Assembly: GCF_030817315.1 (NCBI RefSeq)
Contig: NZ_JAUSZF010000004.1
Location: 1 to 64,000 of the forward strand
Reading direction: 5' to 3'
DNA from: Sphingomonas faeni
Lineage (GTDB): Bacteria > Pseudomonadota > Alphaproteobacteria > Sphingomonadales > Sphingomonadaceae
Length of the DNA: 64,000 nt
The position numbers and the translations under genes were made by a program. Below are positions 1-8,455 of the stretch, one piece after another. Position 1 is the stretch's first letter. Every line of letters begins with the position of its first letter. Below the pieces are notes generated by a model. It did no database searches and had not been told where the DNA came from. It saw nothing but the letters and a program-made list of their open reading frames with translations.

Positions 1-350
1 GCTGCGACGCCGGTAGCGGCGCTTGTCGTATCTGACCGGCTCGTTCCGCGATCTGCGGCCCGGGATGCAGGGTTGGATGCCCTTGGCTTCCAGGGCGTGC
101 CTGAACCAATTGGCGTGATAACCACGGTCGCCCAGCAGCCACTGTGCTTTCGGCAGATCGTCGAGCAAGGCTGCCGCGCCGGTGTAGTCGCTGAACTGTC
201 CGGCGGTCATGAAGAAGCTCAAGGGCCGCCCATCCGCATCGCTGACGGCGTACAGTTTGGTGTTCATGCCGCCTTTCGTGCGGCCGATCAGGCGGCCGAG
301 ATCCCCTTTTTTTTACCCGCAGACTCGATGCCGTGCGGTGTGCCTTCAGG
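1..350 (-). mobile_element. IS5-family transposase, C-terminal fragment
   Basis: Read on the minus strand, this stretch translates into the catalytic half of an IS5-family DDE transposase (GRLIGRTKGGMNTKLYAV, then GQFSDYTGAAALLDDLP, LLGDRGYHANWFR and SRNEPVRYDKRRYR). It runs off the left edge. On its 5' side it stops where the short repeat at 351 begins. The run of eight T residues near 305-312 (A8 on the coding strand, before GGG) is the kind of slippery site that IS5-type elements use to join two reading frames. The family is clear from the motifs; the exact element cannot be named. Confidence 0.8.
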
Positions 351-455
351 TGTGGATCGGCGCCGAAAGTGGGACCCCAGTAGAGTCTCGCTTAGCTATT
401 GAATCTGCGTTAATGCTTTCAATAGTCGGGGTCCCGCTTTCGACGCCGATCCGCA
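351..455. repeat. Short palindromic element, copy 1
   Basis: A 105-bp unit with inverted ends: TGTGGATCGGCGCCGAAA at the left and its near-complement at the right, each followed inward by a GGGACCCC-type block. The centre contains CTATTGAATCTGCGTTAATG, which recurs at about 7281-7300. It abuts the broken IS5 fragment. The termini recall ends of IS21-type elements from memory, but there is no coding capacity, so it is probably a MITE-like or solo-end scar. Confidence 0.7.
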
Positions 456-954
456 GTCGCGTTTGAATTGGATAGGACGCAAATCAATTCCAGAAGACTC
501 GAGGCTAGCACGAGTTACATCGCGGAAGCCGCGGATGCTCGTGGCGATCGCCTTAGCCAACAAGATGCCGCGGACGATGTGGGCGATGCTGACGAAAAAT
601 GACGATTATCGAGTTCCTGCACAGGCAGGAGCGGCATAACATCATGCCGCGAATTCTGTCTGAGGCCGGATATACGGGGGTGTGAGAAGGCGACGACCAG
701 AATGGGCAAAACGATCGAAAAGATCTGGATCTGAAAAACCAGTTCACGACTCAGAGCGCTATAGCGTGCCAACGAGATTTGAATCTGATCCGCGGATCAC
801 CATACCGACCAGCGGTTCTGAATGCCGTCTCAAAAGGCCTTGCAGAAGACCGCACTCGATCACGAACCCACACGGTCAGAAACCTCTTGCATTACGGACG
901 GCAATCACAGAGGTCCTGACCCTAGTCGCGGAAATGCTAGGCGAGAGACGCAGG
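456..954. other. Non-coding or decayed stretch
   Basis: About 500 bases with no convincing gene. Short overlapping frames exist on both strands but none shows a recognisable domain or ribosome binding site. Given the transposon debris to the left it may be remnant DNA. No RNA gene or clear terminator was recognised. Confidence 0.5.
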
Positions 955-2172
955 TCAGCTGAGATCAGCATCACGTCGCCCCACCACACGCGTCACAGCG
1001 AGATCGGCTGTAACATTGCCCAAGGTGCGAAAGATATCGGGAATGCTCTCGATCGCGAGCAATAGAGGCAACAGGTTGAGCGGAACGCCCATCGCGAGAC
1101 ACACCGGGCCGATGATCGCGAAGAACGAAACTTGAGCGGGCAGGCCGACCGCCGCCACGCTTACAGCGGCAGCGACAAGCGCCCCGGTCAAAAGCGTACC
1201 GGGACCAGGCACCACGCCGTATAGATGTGCAAGATAGACAGCCACCGTGACATTGGCTGCCGCACTTGCCGCTCGAAAGAGCGAAACGGCAAGCGGAAGA
1301 ACAATACCAGCTTCCTGCCTGCCGGCACCGAGCGGGCCTGCCGCGTCAATCATCGCGGGAAGCGCCGCCAACGAGGACTGGGTACTGGCCGCTACGACCT
1401 GCGCCGGAAGCGCCGCCTGGGCGAAGGCGAATGGTGACATGCGGCCGAGCAATGCCGCCACGAAGTAAGCGAGGAGCGTCGTCACCAAGCACGAGCCGAC
1501 GACGAGCATGATATATTGCAGCAGCGCACCGGCCGCGCTCACTCCCGTCCGGGTTCCAACAGAGAAGGCGAGGGCCAATACACCTATTGGAGCAATCCAC
1601 AGGACCCAGTGCACGATCACAAGCATCGCCTGAACGACCGCCCGGAAGAAGGTCTGGATGCTGACACGCAGGTCGGGCTCGATGCTGCCCACCGCAAAAC
1701 CAAACAGCACAGCAAAGATCACCAGCGGCACCATCGCGGTATCCGATGCAGCCTTCAGCGGATTGGTCGGAATGATATTCGCCAGCCAGTCGCCCGTCGA
1801 CGCGATGTCGGGAGGCTTGCCACCAAGCGACCGAAGCGATGTGGCCTCGGCGGAGACTGGCCATAGATCGAGCGCAACCGTCGTCAGCGCCGCGCTTACG
1901 ACACAGACGACGATTAGCAGTATCGCAAACCACATTAGGGCGCGGGGCGCTGTCCTTCCAACCGAAGCGCTCTCAGCCGCTGACACGATGCCTGTGACCA
2001 GAAGCGAGAAGACCAACGGCACTACCGTCATGGTGAGCGCGTCGAGCCAGAGCTTCCCGACCGGTTGAAGAACGGTGAGAAGTGTTCCGCCCGTGGCGCT
2101 GCCGGCAAGCGCAGCTCCAGCCAACAAGCCAAGCATCAGGCCTGCGAAAATCCGAACCGACGAACCCGTCAT
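955..2172 (-). CDS. Dicarboxylate/amino acid:cation symporter (DAACS family)
   Basis: A 405-residue, very hydrophobic inner-membrane protein of the GltP/DctA (sodium:dicarboxylate symporter) family, expected to import C4-dicarboxylates or acidic amino acids with Na+ or H+. The N-terminal half carries the first helices (residues 7-100). Serine-rich SSLAALP at 266-272 corresponds to the first re-entrant hairpin, and NVTVAV near 307 sits where family members carry the NMDGT-type cation-binding stretch, though the match there is loose. Length is close to the usual 400-440. The methyltransferase gene lies just upstream on the same strand, 13 bases away, so the two are probably co-transcribed. Substrate cannot be read from sequence. 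Confidence 0.85.
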   Translation of the reverse strand: MTGSSVRIFAGLMLGLLAGAALAGSATGGTLLTVLQPVGKLWLDALTMTVVPLVFSLLVTGIVSAAESASVGRTAPRALMWFAILLIVVCVVSAALTTVALDLWPVSAEATSLRSLGGKPPDIASTGDWLANIIPTNPLKAASDTAMVPLVIFAVLFGFAVGSIEPDLRVSIQTFFRAVVQAMLVIVHWVLWIAPIGVLALAFSVGTRTGVSAAGALLQYIMLVVGSCLVTTLLAYFVAALLGRMSPFAFAQAALPAQVVAASTQSSLAALPAMIDAAGPLGAGRQEAGIVLPLAVSLFRAASAAANVTVAVYLAHLYGVVPGPGTLLTGALVAAAVSVAAVGLPAQVSFFAIIGPVCLAMGVPLNLLPLLLAIESIPDIFRTLGNVTADLAVTRVVGRRDADLS

Positions 2173-2185
2173 CGCGTACCGCTCG

Positions 2186-3121
2186 TCATGCCGCGGCGGT
2201 GCGACGCACCATCATCCCTACTGCGGCGATCCGATCCACATCGGCATAAGCAGGCTGGTCCAGCTCGTCACCGAAGATATCGGGATCGAGTTCAAGGTAC
2301 GTCATGTCGTTGCCCACCACGGGCAGACGATCACGGAGCGCGTCCAACAGCACATCGCAACCACCGACGATCGACACGCCGGTGTGCATGATCAGCCGGC
2401 CGTCAGCGCTCAGCAGGTCGATCCCCTGTAGCACCCAGTCGAGGGACAGCGCAGCTCCATAAAGCTCACCACCATCGCGGTAGGTCCGGCGTTCGGCGTC
2501 GATCATGAAGGGCGGATGCGTGACCATCAGATCGAAATGACCACTCACGTCTGACGGTTGTGACACTTCCACGATGCGGTGCCGAACGCCGGCATGCTCG
2601 GCATTGATCGACGCCAGGAACAGCGCCTTCGGGTTGATATCGGCGATCGTCAGCACCGCGTCCTCGGCATGCCGAGTCGCAATGATTCCGCCGACCCCTG
2701 CGCCAGCCCCATAGTCGAGGATCGACCGCGCGTCGGGATCCATGCGCGCGAGGATGAACTGTGCAAAGCGGTAGCTGTCGGGCCCCAGGAAAACGGAATC
2801 GTGCGCCGTGGTCGGGTAGCGCGAGTGCCAAAACAAAGTGCCTAGGACGCGCGACACGCGCAACTGCGGCACCAGGCGGTCATTTTCACCGGGCACGAGC
2901 ACGCCCGCGTCGATCAGTCCGGCTTCAAGGGAGCGCGGCAATACGCCGGGAGCGACGGGCAGGCTCCATCCCAGCACATCCCGCACTTCCTTCGCCTCTC
3001 GCCGGTCGGGGCGGGCAACTACACGAGCATGCGTCGCCGGCGTTGGCGGAACGAAATCATAGCCTGCGGTCTCGAGCGTCGTCAGAATGCCGAGGAATGC
3101 CGAACGCGACGGGTATTTCAT
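2186..3121 (-). CDS. Class I SAM-dependent methyltransferase
   Basis: Encodes about 311 residues from the ATG at 3121 (MKYPSRSAFLG); an in-frame start 48 bases further upstream is possible but would add a leader without obvious function. Residues 135-145 (LDYGAGAGVGG) form the glycine-rich SAM-binding loop, followed by an acidic ADIN at the end of the second strand. THPPF at about 201-205 matches the (N/T)PP(F/Y) catalytic motif of RsmC/HemK/PrmC-like enzymes that methylate amide or base nitrogen. The N-terminal 110 residues are a separate region of unknown role. The target (RNA, protein or small molecule) cannot be decided. It precedes the DAACS symporter gene in a likely two-gene operon. 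Confidence 0.8.
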   Translation of the reverse strand: MKYPSRSAFLGILTTLETAGYDFVPPTPATHARVVARPDRREAKEVRDVLGWSLPVAPGVLPRSLEAGLIDAGVLVPGENDRLVPQLRVSRVLGTLFWHSRYPTTAHDSVFLGPDSYRFAQFILARMDPDARSILDYGAGAGVGGIIATRHAEDAVLTIADINPKALFLASINAEHAGVRHRIVEVSQPSDVSGHFDLMVTHPPFMIDAERRTYRDGGELYGAALSLDWVLQGIDLLSADGRLIMHTGVSIVGGCDVLLDALRDRLPVVGNDMTYLELDPDIFGDELDQPAYADVDRIAAVGMMVRRTAAA

Positions 3122-3566
3122 CGATGTCGAGCAGTCTACCTGCTCGTCGTTAATGTACGTTAAAGTCAAGTTCCACCTGATATTACAGCAAGGTTCTCAG
3201 GTAACCTACGCAATTCGTGAACGTTCCGCGAAGTCAATGCATGTTAATGCTATAATTTGGATTGCCGGTCTGGAAACCCGGTACAAGCTACGTCATTGAT
3301 TGATATCGTTGCCGTATCACTTGATGATTCTATTGGTTTGCTGGCGAGACCATTGACGTGACAAAGCCAAATCAGCGACACGGTAACATCTGGACAATTT
3401 ATTGTCGAGAATGCTTGAATTGACACTGCAACGGCATGCCACTGCCATTTGGCAGGCAAATTTCAAAAGCTTCAATAAAGGATCTACGTGCCGCTCTACC
3501 GAAAGAGCCACATCCTGGAACCTGAATGTGGACACGGGGTTGAACAATCAGAAATGGAGGTTTGAA
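3122..3566. other. Intergenic region
   Basis: About 445 AT-richer bases between the methyltransferase gene, which reads left, and the small glycine-rich protein gene, which reads right. It must hold both promoters. Small frames on either strand have no domain or ribosome binding site support. No named regulatory site was recognised. Confidence 0.4.
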
Positions 3567-3743
3567 ATGGCTATCAAAGGTGCTGGCGGTAATCCCGGAT
3601 CGATAACTACCAAGGGCGGTGATGGCGCTGGTGGGAGTACGGGAACAGGCCGGGGCGGGGGCAACAACGGACGGGGAAAATCCGCGACTTCCAAAAAAGG
3701 GTCCAAGGACAATAAAGATGATGCCGCGTCGGAACATAGCTGA
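3567..3743 (+). CDS. Small glycine-rich basic protein, function unknown
   Basis: A 58-residue protein beginning MAIKGAGGNPGS, placed by a good ribosome binding site (GGAGG at about 3557-3561) five bases before the ATG. The first two thirds are Gly/Thr/Ser/Asn-rich low-complexity sequence; the tail alternates lysines with aspartates (KKGSKDNKDD) and ends SEHS. There is no signal peptide, membrane helix or cysteine. It is probably disordered and cytoplasmic. The longer reading frame that starts 165 bases upstream lacks a start signal. Function is not recognisable; the clean Shine-Dalgarno is the main argument that it is real. Confidence 0.55.
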   Translation: MAIKGAGGNPGSITTKGGDGAGGSTGTGRGGGNNGRGKSATSKKGSKDNKDDAASEHS

Positions 3744-3882
3744 TCGACCGCTTGGTCATGCGGCGATGAGGAGCGGCATGGTGTTCGCGCTTTTCCTTAG
3801 TCGGAGGAGCACATTATGCTCGTCGGCAACCGAACGAATGACCTACTCGATCGAAACCGCTGTTTCAGGCGGCGGTCTTGAA

Positions 3883-4410
3883 CGCAATGCACTTGCTGAG
3901 CACGCTCTGGATCGTGCGTTACGGCGAAAACGCCGCAACGTTGCGCGGGATAAAGCCCATACACGTGGGGCGGACCGCATTGAACTGACATCGAACGACG
4001 CGGATATCGGCCTATCGCAAACCGGGGAGGAGCAAGCGCGAGTGCTTGGTGCATGGTTCGCCCGGATCGATTTCGACCAGCGGCCCGACGTGCTACTCGC
4101 CTCACCCTAGGCGGGCCTGGAGCGCTGCCCGGCTTATTCGGAGTTATGGCGGTGCCGATAGTGATGAACCGATTTGCGTCGACGAACGCTTGCGCGAGAA
4201 GGAATTCGGCATTCTCAACGGTTGACGACCCGCGGCGTCGCGTCAGTATATCCGGACCAGGCCGAGCTTCGTCGGCTCCTCGGCAAATTCTATCGCCGCC
4301 CGTCCGTGGGGCGCCCTGGTGCGACGTTATTTCGGTTACGGTCGCTGATGGACACGATCGTGCTTCATTATGCCGGACGGCAGGTGATGATCGTCGCGCA
4401 TCGGGTGGTG
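3883..4410 (+). pseudogene. Decayed histidine phosphatase gene
   Basis: Pieces of a phosphoglycerate-mutase-like histidine phosphatase can be followed across several frames: LWIVRYGEN (where the family has RHGE), then in another frame NVARDKAHTRGADRIELTS and TGEEQARVLGAWFA, a stop after DVLLASP, then DERLREKEFGILNG, and finally LTTRGVASVYPDQAELRR to LMDTIVLHYAGRQVMIVAH. At least three frame changes and the loss of the first catalytic histidine (RHG to RYG) make it non-functional. The decay is continuous with the next remnant, so the two were probably neighbouring genes lost together. Confidence 0.75.
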
Positions 4411-4592
4411 GTGCTCTGTCCACGGATGCCCTTGCCGGCGCGATTGGCGGCCTGTTGTCGCCTGGCCCATCGCCGCTCGCGGCCGTCGGTTGGGGCGCGT
4501 GGATGCACGGCCAAGGTAGGCGTCGTGTCGCGACCACGCGTGGCCCGATGGGCTTCCTCACGCGCGAACTTCCGCGCCGGCTGCCGCATTAA
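4411..4592 (+). pseudogene. C-terminal remnant of NAD(P)H-hydrate dehydratase
   Basis: The frame reads STDALAGAIGGLLSPG, then SPLAAVGWGAWMHGQG, ending GFLTRELPRRLPH before a stop. This matches the end of the YjeF C-terminal (NnrD) kinase-like domain, where GxGDVLAGxIGGLLAxG precedes a conserved WLHG. The G-x-G-D nucleotide-binding signature is already altered (LSTD) and about 200 upstream residues are missing. It follows directly on the decayed histidine phosphatase. Family assignment is by motif memory and is moderately sure; loss of function is sure. Confidence 0.55.
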
Positions 4593-4694
4593 AGGAAAGT
4601 CGACCGGTTGCCACCGACTTACATGGAACCCTCCCTGCTCCAGATCGTCATTGTACCCGCCGGACAAGATCGCTTGCCGTCGACGAGGTGAAAA

Positions 4695-6626
4695 ATGGTT
4701 CAGCAGTTTGAAACCGAACGTGTAAAACCGGCAGTCTCAAAACCCGTTGCAACGCAGGATGATAGGGCCGCGGGTAGGCGACCGACGAGCCCGGCAGAAT
4801 GGCGATCGGATCCGCAGGACATAGATTATCCCCGCGATCTGAGCCTCGCGATCGACGTCACCGACACGCTCCGGGGGATCGTCTCGGGCAAGCTGATCGT
4901 GCCGGTGGCGCAAAGCGGGCCGATGACGCTGCTCTACCCGAAGTGGATGCCGGGCTACCATTCGCCGCAGAACCCGATCGAACTGTTTGCCGGTCTCGAG
5001 ATCAAAGCCGGAGATCTGGTGCTCGATTGGGAGCGCGATCCGGTGGAGGTGTATGCGTTCCATATCGACGTGCCGGACGGCACTGACGTACTCGACATCG
5101 GCTTCCAATTCCTCTCCCCTACGGCGCCAAGCCAAGGCGATGTCGTCGTCACCGAAGACATGCTGAACCTGCAGTGGGGCCGCGTTTTGCTGTATCCGGC
5201 CGGCTATTTCGCGCGCCGTATCCAGATTCGGCCGAGCGTGACGCTGCCGATCGATTGGCAGTACGCGACTGTCCTTAAGGACGAATCGCGGGACGGCGAC
5301 ACGGTGCATTTCGCGCCGGTCAGCCTGGACGTGCTGGTCGACTCCCCGATGATGGCGGGACGCCATCACCGCGAGGTGGCACTCACGAACGATGGTGCCG
5401 TTCATATGAACCTGTTCGCCCACCAAGCGATCGACCTGGAGATTAGGCCTGAGCAAGCCGCGCTGCATGCCGCGCTTGTGGAGCAGGCGGAAACGCTGTT
5501 CGGCGCGCGCCACTTCGACAAATATCGGTTCCTGGTTGCGTTGAGCGACGAACTGGGCGGGGGCGGCGTCGAGCATCACAGATCGACCGAGATCATCGTC
5601 CCTCCCACATTATACAGGGAATGGGAGCCGAACCGGACCAAGCGGGATGTTTTCGCGCATGAGTTCACGCACAGCTGGAACGGCAAGTTCCGCCGCGGGG
5701 CGGATTCATGGACGCCGACCTTCGAACTCCCCATCCGCAACAGTCTGATGTGGGTCTATGAAGGGCAGACGCAATATTGGGGTCATGTGCTGACGACCCG
5801 CGCCGGCTTGTGGTCGACGAAGGCGTCGATCGAGTCCCTCGCGAAGATCGCAGCGACGTACGATGTGCGCCCGGGTGGAATGTGGCGGACGATGGCGGAC
5901 ACCACCGAGGATCCGGTCATCAACGCCCGCGCGCCGCTGCCGTGGCCGAGTTGGCAGCGCAACGAGGATTATTATTCGGAGGGACAGTTGATGTGGCTCG
6001 CCGTGGATACGCGGATTCGCGCGGCGACCGATGACCAGCAGTCGCTGGACGATTTTGCGCGCGCCTTTTTCGGGATCGACGACGGCAGCATGGCGACGCG
6101 GACCTATGACTTCGATGAGGTCGTGCGCACGCTGAACGACGTCGTCGAGCACGACTGGACCGACTTCCTGGATACACAGTTGCACCGCCGCGTAGAGGGC
6201 GCGCCCCTCGAAGGGCTGGAGCTTGGTGGATATCGGCTCGTCTACCGCGACCATCGCACCGATTTCTGCCAGAGCTTCGACGCGCAGGCGGAACAATTCG
6301 ACATGCGTTTCTCGGTCGGCCTGAACATCGGCAACACCGGCACCGTGCAGGAGGTTATGTGGGGGAGCGCGGCGTTCGACGCTGGCCTCACCGCCGGGTC
6401 GCAGATCCAGAGCGTGAACGGTCATGATTACAGTGAACAGGTGATCGGGGACGCAATCGAGGCCGCCAAGGATGGCGTCGCGCCGCTGCTCTTGACGGTC
6501 AGGGCACGATCGCAATCTCGCCCACGCGAGGTGCAGGTCGAGTATCACGACGGCCATCGTTTCCCGCACCTAGAAGCGATCACAGGCAGGCGAGCGCGAC
6601 TGGATGAGATTTTCGCGGCACGGTAG
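4695..6626 (+). CDS. M61-family metallopeptidase with PDZ domain
   Basis: A 643-residue protein of the M61 (glycyl aminopeptidase-like) family. The N-terminal third is the beta-rich domain typical of the family. The zinc site is HEFTH at residues 322-326, and the third ligand is expected at the glutamate of WVYEGQTQYW (E356). A PDZ-like domain lies at about 540-610 (GSAAFDAGLTAGSQIQSV). The ATG at 4695 follows an AGGTG-type ribosome binding site. No N-terminal signal peptide is visible, so this copy is probably cytoplasmic, unlike many secreted relatives. Members release N-terminal glycine or alanine from peptides. It stands alone, downstream of two decayed genes. Confidence 0.88.
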   Translation: MVQQFETERVKPAVSKPVATQDDRAAGRRPTSPAEWRSDPQDIDYPRDLSLAIDVTDTLRGIVSGKLIVPVAQSGPMTLLYPKWMPGYHSPQNPIELFAGLEIKAGDLVLDWERDPVEVYAFHIDVPDGTDVLDIGFQFLSPTAPSQGDVVVTEDMLNLQWGRVLLYPAGYFARRIQIRPSVTLPIDWQYATVLKDESRDGDTVHFAPVSLDVLVDSPMMAGRHHREVALTNDGAVHMNLFAHQAIDLEIRPEQAALHAALVEQAETLFGARHFDKYRFLVALSDELGGGGVEHHRSTEIIVPPTLYREWEPNRTKRDVFAHEFTHSWNGKFRRGADSWTPTFELPIRNSLMWVYEGQTQYWGHVLTTRAGLWSTKASIESLAKIAATYDVRPGGMWRTMADTTEDPVINARAPLPWPSWQRNEDYYSEGQLMWLAVDTRIRAATDDQQSLDDFARAFFGIDDGSMATRTYDFDEVVRTLNDVVEHDWTDFLDTQLHRRVEGAPLEGLELGGYRLVYRDHRTDFCQSFDAQAEQFDMRFSVGLNIGNTGTVQEVMWGSAAFDAGLTAGSQIQSVNGHDYSEQVIGDAIEAAKDGVAPLLLTVRARSQSRPREVQVEYHDGHRFPHLEAITGRRARLDEIFAAR

Positions 6627-6861
6627 CCAAAGAACTGCCGAGTACGGACATCGGCAGACATAGCCTAAAGAGGCCCCTTGCCTCGTCCTCGTTGTGCGCC
6701 TGTGAAGATCGAAGCGGTTATAAGTCTCGCCGGACAGGATGTATCAGGTGGAACCCCTGCGATCGTCAGACGCTCCACGAGCCATTCAGGCGCGTCCGGA
6801 TCGGTCGCGAACGCCGGCTCGGCCGCAGCTTGGCTTCGAACACGCCTGAACCATAGTTCGG

Positions 6862-7225
6862 CCTTCAAGGCGAAGGTGGCCTTGGCTGCGGTGAAGAGGG
6901 AGAAGGCGCTGGCCGAGCTGGCGCAGCAGTTCGTTGTTCACCCCAACCAGATCACGATCTTGCGCGGCCAGCTGCTCGAAGGGGCGGCTGGGGTTTTGGA
7001 TTGGAGAGCCATAGCGAGCCTGCCGAACCGCCGATCGACGTGAAGCCGTAGCACGCCAAGATTTTCGGAAATCTTCAACGCCGATCAGGGAAGCCGATTC
7101 ACCAGCACTGCGGCCCTGCACAGCTAGAAGGTTGCGATCAGCATGGACGGCCGCGGCGCCTGGCGCGACAACGTGTTCGTCGACTGCCTTTTGCGTTCCG
7201 TAAATGACATCGAGCACCGACTTAC
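6862..7225 (+). mobile_element. Internally deleted IS3-family relic
   Basis: The plus strand first reads the N-terminal part of an IS3-type OrfA (FKAKVALAAVKREKALAEL, then VVHPNQITI), and about 90 bases later a fragment of the OrfB integrase core (IFNADQGSRFTSTA, VAISMDGRGAWRDNVFVD). Most of OrfB, including the first catalytic aspartate, is gone and stop codons interrupt the rest. The next repeat copy begins 14 bases downstream. Inactive. Confidence 0.75.
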
Positions 7226-7238
7226 CAAGGTTCTCCCG

Positions 7239-7345
7239 TGTGGATCGGCACCGAAGTGGGACCCCGATAGAATTTTGCTTAGCTATTGAATCTGCGTTAA
7301 TGCTTTAAATAGGAGGGGTCCAGATCGGCGCCGATCGCGACCCCT
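7239..7345. repeat. Short palindromic element, copy 2
   Basis: Begins TGTGGATCGGCACCGAAG, shares the internal CTATTGAATCTGCGTTAATG block with copy 1, and ends in a palindromic GATCGGCGCCGATC core flanked by GGGGTC and GACCCC. It sits at the end of the IS3 relic, as copies 1 and 3 also sit beside transposase fragments. It has no coding capacity. Confidence 0.7.
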
Positions 7346-7541
7346 CCCTAACCCATACTTCTCAAGAAATGGATGTCGCTACTCGTTCCCTGTCCCATAA
7401 GATCTCCAGACGGGCGCTAGTGCCCGCCTCAGCGTAGTTGGTTTTGCATGTAATCGCGTTAATTCAAGGCAACGTTTGGAGCCAAATCTCCTGTGCGCCG
7501 TTGCAAGAAACTCTGCATGCTTGCTTAGGGATGATCGGCAG

Positions 7542-7709
7542 ATGGAAGCGCTCTGGGCGTTTGTTGTAATTGGCGGGCCCATTATTTTGGGGGCCGTGTT
7601 GCTTTGGGCAACCACTCACAACCGGATGTCGCGGAAGCAGAAGGAGGCAAGCGATTCCGCCGCTCGGCGCGTACGGCGCGAAGCGGCAGAGGAAAACCGC
7701 AGAGATTAG
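7542..7709 (+). CDS. Small single-span membrane protein
   Basis: A 55-residue protein, MEALWAFVVIGGPIILGAVL, with one hydrophobic span (about residues 4-24) and a basic, charged cytoplasmic tail (SRKQKEASDS, RRVRREAAEENRRD). The shape (short hydrophobic N-terminus with GGPIILGA, then HNR and an Arg/Glu tail) is familiar from small conserved proteins of sphingomonads, but no function is known to me. The start was chosen at the ATG before the hydrophobic span; the longer frame upstream would add 22 residues without a ribosome binding site. Confidence 0.6.
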   Translation: MEALWAFVVIGGPIILGAVLLWATTHNRMSRKQKEASDSAARRVRREAAEENRRD

Positions 7710-7729
7710 GCGAAATTCGGCATAGCAGA

Positions 7730-7790
7730 TCAGGCACCGAATTCTGGCCCTTCCTCATGAGGATAGAACCATGGAAAGTGAGCTTCCGGC
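7730..7790 (-). pseudogene. Tail fragment resembling the HIRAN protein C-terminus
   Basis: On the minus strand this reads HFPWFYPHEEGPEFGA followed by a stop. The HIRAN-domain protein at 8456-8896 ends LAFYPDPEGPEFGA and stop. The shared FYPxxEGPEFGA ending suggests a leftover 3' end of a paralogue whose body was replaced by the present 7794-8102 gene. Only about 15-20 residues are involved, so the call is tentative. Confidence 0.35.
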
Positions 7791-7793
7791 TGG

Positions 7794-8102
7794 TCAGAGG
7801 TAGAGACGCCAAACCTTTTCCGTCGCGAAACGCGCCCAATGGGCGCGAGGGTCGCGAGACATCTCCTCGAGCTTCGCCACTGGATCGCGATGCCAGTTGA
7901 CGAGGATCTGTTCCCACGCCTCGCGGCTAACCTCAACCGTGACACGATCGTCCGCGATCGTTCGACCTTCGAAAAAGACAACATCGCCGACTTCGCGCCG
8001 ATCGCCTTTGAACCTGCTTATGGTAAGTTTCACGGGTACCTGCTGCGATTCTGTTGAATTGAGACCCGGTTGAAGGAGTTGGCGCTTGCCTGCTTGAACC
8101 AC
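7794..8102 (-). CDS. Hypothetical protein, 102 residues
   Basis: A soluble, charged protein (KLTISRFKGDRREVGDVV to FATEKVWRLYL) with no domain I recognise, no signal peptide and no membrane span. It uses a GTG start at 8102, only one base after the stop of the upstream 66-residue gene, which supports translational coupling in a three-gene run: HIRAN protein, 66-residue protein, this one. The middle (EVSREAWEQILVNWHRDP) looks helical. Function unknown. Confidence 0.5.
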   Translation of the reverse strand: MVQAGKRQLLQPGLNSTESQQVPVKLTISRFKGDRREVGDVVFFEGRTIADDRVTVEVSREAWEQILVNWHRDPVAKLEEMSRDPRAHWARFATEKVWRLYL

Positions 8103-8103
8103 A

Positions 8104-8304
8104 TCAGGTGGTTAGCAACCTAACCATCGCGCCACCGTCAATGAGTCGGATCGCTTCATCCTTCTGCTCGATCGACACGGCCAGCCTATCCAGTGCGATG
8201 GCAACATCCTCAATTGCTGGCGTCAGGATCGGCCCCTGTAGGTATGCATGTAACTGTCGGTACGCCTTCGCCTGCGCGCGGATCTCAACTGGTGTTCTCG
8301 CCAT
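8104..8304 (-). CDS. Hypothetical helical protein, 66 residues
   Basis: Starts MARTPVEIRAQAKAYRQLHA and is predicted to be almost entirely helical (AYLQGPILTPAIEDVAIALD, RLAVSIEQKDEAIRLIDGG). The reading frame extends further upstream to 8562, but that part overlaps the HIRAN gene and is compositionally unlike a protein, so the ATG at 8304 was chosen. It ends one base before the next gene. It could be a small adaptor or antitoxin-sized protein, but nothing specific supports that. Confidence 0.5.
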   Translation of the reverse strand: MARTPVEIRAQAKAYRQLHAYLQGPILTPAIEDVAIALDRLAVSIEQKDEAIRLIDGGAMVRLLTT

Positions 8305-8455
8305 TTTGCCTAAATAAACGCTCAAACGATAGAGTAAATTGACCTGCGTCAAGCAGGTACCAGGTGCGTCGTTGCTAGGAAGGTTGAGTTCGGGGCCCGA
8401 GTCCCAACGGTATTCTGGAGACTGTTTAACGGTAAGGCGCCGAGAAACCGGTCGG

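Noticed and set aside
3797..4561. A 254-codon minus-strand frame
   Set aside because: It is opposite the decayed histidine phosphatase remnant, whose sense-strand motifs are unmistakable.
6631..6660. Hairpin CTGCCGA/TCGGCAG after the M61 peptidase gene
   Set aside because: Only seven base pairs with no T-run; too weak to list as a terminator.
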